Assembly: GCA_902777355.1 (NCBI GenBank)
Contig: CACYTU010000027.1
Span: forward strand, 53,110-90,980
Length of the DNA: 37,871 nucleotides
DNA from: an uncultured Lachnospiraceae bacterium
Lineage (GTDB): Bacteria; Bacillota; Clostridia; Lachnospirales; Lachnospiraceae
Reading direction: 5' to 3'
The notes below the pieces were generated by a model that was not told the DNA's origin, ran no database searches, and was given only the letters and a program-made list of their open reading frames with translations. Position numbers and translations under genes: made by a program. Positions 33,754 through 37,871 of the stretch are shown here, piece after piece (positions within the stretch are counted from its first letter, which is position 1; each line of letters starts with the position of its first letter).

Positions 33754-33798
33754 CGCCATTCAATTACTCATTAATGGGTTTTTAACCCGGGGGTATTA

Positions 33799-35622
33799 TT
33801 AATACTTCCTTGCCTCAGCTCTGCGGTCAAGGACTTCCTGTGCAGCTTCACGGACGCTCTCGCTGTCGGAGACCATAGCCATACCGACGTTCCACCATGC
33901 GCCATAGCCGTCTGTCATAGTCTTCGGAACGACCTTGAGGTCGAACAGGCAGGCAACAGTCTGCTTCCTGGAGTCGATGAGCGCATCGCGCAGCTCTTCG
34001 ACGCTCTTGCAGGAGTAGGTCTTCATGCCGTAAGCCTGGCCGATCTTGGTGTAATCTGTGGGAACCAGATCTCCGCAAGGCTTCTTGCCGTCGGTGTAAC
34101 GGAACTCTGTAGCGATGGAGCCGATACCGTGGGTCATCTCCAGGTTGTTGATGCAGCCGAATCCGCAGTTGTCGAAGACCAGGATATTGGTCTTGCGGCG
34201 CTCCTGCATGATGGTGCCCAGCTCGGAGTTGAGCATCTGGAAACCGGAATCGCCGATGCAGGTGTACTCTTCGACATCGGGCTCAGCCATCTTGACGCCG
34301 AGGGATGCGCCGACTTCATAACCCATGCAGCTGTAGCCATACTCTACATGGTAGCCGCCGCGCTTGTCGGTCTTCCATACACGCTGCATGCAGCTGGGAA
34401 GAGAACCGCCGGCTGTGATGATGATATCGTCGGGACCCATGCAGGCACGCAGAGTAGCGAGTGCTGCGGTCTGGGTCAGGGATGTGCCATACAGGCGATA
34501 GAATTCCGGAACAGTCCTGGGATCTCTTGCCTTGATGATGGGCTCGAAATCCTCGCCTGTGCAGACGATGCCGCCGAGGCGCTCAAGCTCTGCATCCCAC
34601 TCAGCCTTGGCATCAGCGATCTCGTTGGTGTATGCACTCTTGTAGCCCTTGGCACGAAGGATCTCAGCCAGAGCCTGAACAGTGACCTTGGCATCGCCGA
34701 CAGCCTTGACAGCGTCGAACTTGTATGCATGGTAACGGCTGTTGTTGATGGAGACAAAGCGGACGCCTTCCTTCTGGAAGAGCCACTTGGAGCTGGTGGT
34801 GAAGTCGCTCATTCTGGTGCCGATTGCGATGATGCAGTCAGCTTCTTTAGCCAGCTTGTTGGAAGCGGATGTGCCGGTCACGCCGATACCGCCGAGGCAG
34901 TAAGGATGGCTGGACTTGCAGGCGCTCTTTCCGCCCTGGGACTCGCCGAAGGGGATGCCGAACTCTTCGCAGAAGTTCTCGACCACTTCACCGGCCAGAG
35001 AGTAGCGGACGCCGCCGCCGACGATGATCAGGGGCTTCTTGGAAGCAAGGATCTCAGCCGCGACATCTTCCAGCTCTTCCTGTACAGCTACAGGGCGGGT
35101 GATGCGGTGAACTCTCTTCTTGAAGAAGCTCTCGGGATAGTCATAGTACTCACCCTCAACGTCCTGAGGAAGGCCGATGGAAACCGCACCGGTCTCGGCG
35201 GGATCTGTGAGGACGCGCATAGCGTTGATCATAGCGCTCATCAGCTGCTCAGGCCTCTGGATGCGGTCCCAGTATTTAACTACGGGCTTGAAAGCATCGT
35301 TAGTAGCTGTCGCGCAGGCAACAACCATGTTCGCGGAGCCGGGGCCTACAGACGCTGCGCAGGGGATGATCTTCTTGCGGTCATTCTGCTTTGCGAAAGC
35401 TGTTGCTGTGTGGCACATACCCTGCTCATTGCGGCCCTGCATCACGTGGATGCCGCCGGGGTTGCGGTCGAGAGCCTCGCCGAGGCCGACTGCGATGCCG
35501 TGTCCGAAGATTGTGAAGAAATCCTCGACGAACTTGGTCTCTTCACCATCCATGCAGACATACTGGTTGTCAAGGAATTTGACGATTGCCTGTGCGGTTG
35601 TCAGTCTGATTGTTTTTTCCAT
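33799..35622 (-). CDS. iolD: 3D-trihydroxycyclohexane-1,2-dione hydrolase
   Basis: The protein has 607 residues, slightly short of the usual roughly 620-645. It is a ThDP-dependent enzyme of the acetolactate-synthase fold: N-terminal LTTAQAIVKFLDNQYV, the FFTIFGHGIAVGLGEAL block, and a ThDP motif starting GDSGFQMLNSEL and ending NCGFGCINN. The usual GDG is GDS here. It hydrolyses the cyclic dione to 5-deoxy-glucuronate. AAGGGAAGG precedes the ATG. It lies after the transaldolase-like pseudogene, with a GCCTGCGG/CCGCAGGC stem (35649-35678) in the spacer. Confidence 0.94.
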   Translation of the reverse strand: MEKTIRLTTAQAIVKFLDNQYVCMDGEETKFVEDFFTIFGHGIAVGLGEALDRNPGGIHVMQGRNEQGMCHTATAFAKQNDRKKIIPCAASVGPGSANMVVACATATNDAFKPVVKYWDRIQRPEQLMSAMINAMRVLTDPAETGAVSIGLPQDVEGEYYDYPESFFKKRVHRITRPVAVQEELEDVAAEILASKKPLIIVGGGVRYSLAGEVVENFCEEFGIPFGESQGGKSACKSSHPYCLGGIGVTGTSASNKLAKEADCIIAIGTRMSDFTTSSKWLFQKEGVRFVSINNSRYHAYKFDAVKAVGDAKVTVQALAEILRAKGYKSAYTNEIADAKAEWDAELERLGGIVCTGEDFEPIIKARDPRTVPEFYRLYGTSLTQTAALATLRACMGPDDIIITAGGSLPSCMQRVWKTDKRGGYHVEYGYSCMGYEVGASLGVKMAEPDVEEYTCIGDSGFQMLNSELGTIMQERRKTNILVFDNCGFGCINNLEMTHGIGSIATEFRYTDGKKPCGDLVPTDYTKIGQAYGMKTYSCKSVEELRDALIDSRKQTVACLFDLKVVPKTMTDGYGAWWNVGMAMVSDSESVREAAQEVLDRRAEARKY

Positions 35623-35754
35623 AAAATACCTTCCCTTGTTTAAAACATGCCTGCGGAAAATACCCTGATCCCGCAGGCACGTATGAAAAAAACTTGATAT
35701 GTTACAAAATTAATTTACTCTAAGCAGATTTAAGAGGTTTAAATACTGCCTGAA

Positions 35755-36794
35755 TTACACGATCATGTAGCCGCGGATCAGCTGGACAAGGCTGTCATAG
35801 CCGCCCAGGAACTGCTTCATGGTTGCAAGGAACGCGCCGTAGTGCTGGAACTCTTCGGGCTTGAGGCCGTCGGGCTCATATGCCTGGACGAACTCAGGGA
35901 TCTGCTTGAGGCAGTTGAGATAGAACTCATCAACGGGCTTGTCCATGTTGTTCTCGATCTTCATCCAGTCGCAGTTTGCGAACTTTCTCTGCCAGTCGGA
36001 AGTGATGGTGAAGATGATGTCGCCGCCGAGGAAATCAACATAGTGGTGATAGTTTCTGTAAGCAGCGGTCAGCAGAGTGGTGCGGAAGCCTTTCTCTTTG
36101 TAAACCTTGTAAGCGTTCTTCATAACAGCAACGCCTGCCAGATCCATTGCCTCAGCGGGGACGCAGATATCCCTTGCCTTGACGACGTTCTTGATGTAGT
36201 CGTCGGTACGGCCGATCATGATGGTGCAGACGGGGTGCATCCAGGAAGTATCAAGGCCTTCAGCCTCTCTTCTCTTGAGACCGCGCTCGACTGCCTCACC
36301 GACTGCGACTGCCTGTGCGCAGGTGAAGGAAACAGTAGCGTTGATGGAGATTCCGCGATATGTCAGCTCTTCGAAAGCCTCGACGCCGGCTTTGCTGGTA
36401 GGAGCCTTGATCTGGCTGTTGGGAACCAGTGCAGCGAGCTTGCAGGCCTGTTCGACCATGAGGTCTTTATTGCAGTAATACTTTGCATTGGTCTGGAAGG
36501 AGATACGGCCCTTCTGGCCATGAGACTCTTCAAACATAGGAAGAAGGAGCTTGGAAGCCTTTGTGCCGAGCTTTCCGATGATATCCCATGCGACATCATC
36601 TTCTGTCCATGTCGGGTTGTCAGCGATCACCTGTTTGATGGTGTCTTCCCAATCCGGAAGCTCTTTCTTCAGAACGTTGCCGACGATAACAGGGTTTGTT
36701 GTAGCGCCGGAGCCGCCAACTCTTTGCAGCTGCAGGAGTCATTCCAGAACTCGGTCTGAGGGAACATTGTTACCATTTCGTTTAACTTGGACAT
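35755..36794 (-). pseudogene. Frameshifted transaldolase-like gene at the head of the inositol operon
   Basis: The first frame starts at ATG 36794 (AAAGGGG upstream) with MSKLNEMVTMFPQTEFWNDSCSCKE, then runs out of frame to an early stop. The second frame continues VGGSGATTNPVIVGNVLKKELPDWEDT...IADNPTWTEDDVAWDI and stays open to 35755. The usual helix between KEL and GGSGATTNP is missing, so a short deletion with frame change is likely. The long part has the transaldolase barrel, with GRISFQTNAKYY and QIKAPTSKAGVEAFEEL carrying the expected Lys region. Relatives occur in clostridial inositol operons. Either the gene is broken or the assembly has an error; the remainder shows no decay. Confidence 0.8.
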
Positions 36795-36845
36795 CTTTTT
36801 ACCCCTTTCTCAATGAGTTAGTTAAAAAAATAATTGCTGTCTATA

Positions 36846-36874
36846 ATTTTACCACATCCAAAAGTTATTGGCAA
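36846..36874 (-). promoter_or_regulatory. Promoter of the tal-iolD-iolB-iolE-adh operon
   Basis: -35 TTGCCA (36874-36869), 17-nt spacer, -10 TAAAAT (36851-36846), about 50 nt before the transaldolase-like start. Confidence 0.65.
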
Positions 36875-36891
36875 AAAATAGAAAAAACCGT

Positions 36892-36964
36892 TTTGCGTGC
36901 CATTTGCGTGCCATATCTGTTCTTTTGTTCTGAAATAAGAATAGCACGCAAATGTTCTGCGTGC
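36892..36964. promoter_or_regulatory. Operator-like boxes upstream of the iol promoter
   Basis: TTTGCGTGC occurs at 36892-36900 and 36903-36911, its complement GCACGCAAA at 36944-36952, and a one-mismatch TCTGCGTGC at 36956-36964. They sit just upstream of the -35. A LacI-type or IolR-type regulator is the natural guess; none is encoded in this window. Confidence 0.6.
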
Positions 36965-37260
36965 AAGTACTATTTTTTCACCTTTTCGGTTTTCTCCATT
37001 ATGCACAATTCAGACCACCTGTATTTGTGCATATTTAAAAGATAACCTGTCTCACGGAAGAAGAAAGCACTCCGGATCACACTGTATCGGAGGGGCGTGA
37101 ACCCCTTTAATTCACTGAAAAACCGGTCACGCTGCCCCTCTGCTCCTCTCTCTCCTGTCCGCCTGCGTTTCTGCTGTCCGGGCGCCTGGTGAAAGGTATT
37201 CTTTTTTCTCCACTGCGGCATTCCTGTCGCGCAGAATCCGATACCGCGTGCTTTTTGCCA

Positions 37261-37293
37261 ATTTTTGCACGCAAAATTATTTTTGCACGCAAA
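37261..37293. promoter_or_regulatory. Two further TTTTTGC-AC-GCAAA boxes
   Basis: GCACGCAAA at 37267-37275 and 37285-37293, each preceded by TTTTT, forms a near-perfect TTTTTGC-AC-GCAAAAA inverted repeat, 18 bp apart. A GCGTGC half lies at 37246-37251. The rest of 36965-37240 shows no gene. Confidence 0.55.
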
Positions 37294-37332
37294 AATCCGA
37301 CCGGAAACATAAAATGTGTTTTCCGGCCGGAT
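37291..37332 (-). terminator. Terminator after iolG
   Basis: ATCCGGCCGGAAAACA pairs with TGTTTCCGGTCGGAT on the minus strand, followed by TTTTT. It separates iolG from the downstream iol operon and lies about 130 nt after the stop codon. Confidence 0.82.
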
Positions 37333-37459
37333 CTGTGCTATTCCGATTTTCTATATTCTGTTTTTTCATCAAAACACTAGCAATCCCCCTGCTGAAAAAA
37401 CAGCAGAAATCTGATAAAAGAAATCTTTAAAGATGAAATCTGATATTATGAATCTGATA

Positions 37460-37871
37460 TTATGCCTCGATCTCGGAAAGCTTGACGGGTCTGCCTTCCT
37501 TGAGGGACTTCTTGGCAGCGATCGCGATGCGGACGGGCTCAAGACCATCCTTGCCGCCTACAGGGACTTCCTTGTCGTTGAGGACTGCGTCGACAAATGC
37601 CTTGGTCTCTGCGACGAAAGCATCGTTGTAGCGCTCAAGGAAGAAGTAGGTGGGCTTTGCGGACTCGACGGTCTCGGCAGTGCTGATGAAAGCTTCGTTC
37701 TCGAGGTGGTTGTTGTCCTGGACAGCGCCCTTCTCGCAGAGGACTTCGACTCTCTGGTCATAGCCGTAAGGGGCCTGGCGGCAGTTGTCGATGACGCCGA
37801 TCGCGCCGTTCTCGAACTTCAGGGTGACGATCGCGGTGTCGACATCGTCATACTCGGCATAGCCGGGATCG
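37460..37871 (-). CDS. iolG: Inositol 2-dehydrogenase, C-terminal part (5' end outside window)
   Basis: The minus-strand frame is open from the window edge to a TAA at 37460-37462, 136 visible residues. It reads DDVDTAIVTLKFENGAIGVID then NCRQAPYGYDQRVEVLCEKG, the characteristic Gfo/Idh/MocA C-terminal sheet of IolG, and ends RIAIAAKKSLKEGRPVKL. The enzyme oxidises myo-inositol to 2-keto-inositol, the first step before IolE. It has its own terminator, and the other iol genes follow from a separate promoter. The NAD-binding half lies outside, so a related sugar dehydrogenase cannot be fully excluded. Confidence 0.88.
   Translation of the reverse strand, partial: DPGYAEYDDVDTAIVTLKFENGAIGVIDNCRQAPYGYDQRVEVLCEKGAVQDNNHLENEAFISTAETVESAKPTYFFLERYNDAFVAETKAFVDAVLNDKEVPVGGKDGLEPVRIAIAAKKSLKEGRPVKLSEIEA

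Noticed and set aside
34129-35643. 504-codon plus-strand frame
   Set aside because: It is exactly opposite iolD and lacks a ribosome-binding site; reverse-frame artefact.
37558-37761. 67-codon minus-strand frame
   Set aside because: Out of frame within the iolG C-terminal region; Ser/Thr/Arg-rich shadow.

Overview
The window looks like chromosome from an anaerobic clostridial Firmicute, most likely a Lachnospiraceae-type gut organism. This is inferred from gene content: a GlpP antiterminator, the glpO/glpB/DUF1667 anaerobic glycerol-3-phosphate dehydrogenase set, Rrf2/IscSU sulfur genes, a fermentative D-lactate dehydrogenase and an inositol operon. GC content is moderate, Shine-Dalgarno sites are strong (AGGAGG) and promoters are sigma-A-like. 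No rRNA, tRNA or CRISPR array was seen. Nearly every gene reads leftward (minus strand). The one rightward gene is a broken rrf2 regulator.

Layout, left to right. (1) 1-1551: an IS200/IS605-type element, tnpA plus a tnpB that runs off the window. (2) 2348-9494: a glycerol regulon transcribed leftward from a promoter at about 9480: glpP, glpK, glpF, glpO(A)-like, glpB-like, DUF1667. A terminator hairpin in the glpP leader and a related leader before glpO suggest control by GlpP antitermination, including autoregulation. (3) 9924-11222: an unusual single protein joining an HPr phosphocarrier domain to a D-lactate dehydrogenase. (4) 11611-15194: an amino-acid ABC transporter operon ending in a CntK-like (DapF-fold) amino-acid racemase. 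(5) 15417-17625: a GH32 sucrose/fructan hydrolase and a thymidylate-kinase-like protein. (6) 17905-22454: accessory proteins: a metallo-beta-lactamase-fold hydrolase with Cpl-7-like repeats, a vWA protein, and a macro-domain protein with an in-frame repeat array and a C-terminal HTH-like domain. (7) 22973-27102: iscS, iscU, metY and cysK (cysteine, methionine and Fe-S sulfur supply). (8) 27677-30050: a double methyltransferase with a palindromic operator, then the rrf2 pseudogene. (9) 30514-37871: an inositol-catabolism operon (iolG, frameshifted transaldolase-like gene, iolD, iolB, iolE, Fe-dependent alcohol dehydrogenase) with repeated TTTGC-GCAAA operator-like boxes.

The most unusual content lies between the genes. 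A 154-155 bp element occurs as three full copies and one truncated copy. Its copies share almost no stem sequence yet keep the same three-hairpin architecture, begin GTTAC, end GTAAC, and each full copy has near-identical 8-bp flanks. One copy sits inside a second element built from 54-bp inverted arms. A third, 44-bp repeat follows minus-strand terminators. Separately, many genes have unrelated short tandem repeats starting at or just after their stop codons. The protein-level highlight is the HPr-D-LDH fusion, which keeps His15 but has Asn at the position of the regulatory Ser46.
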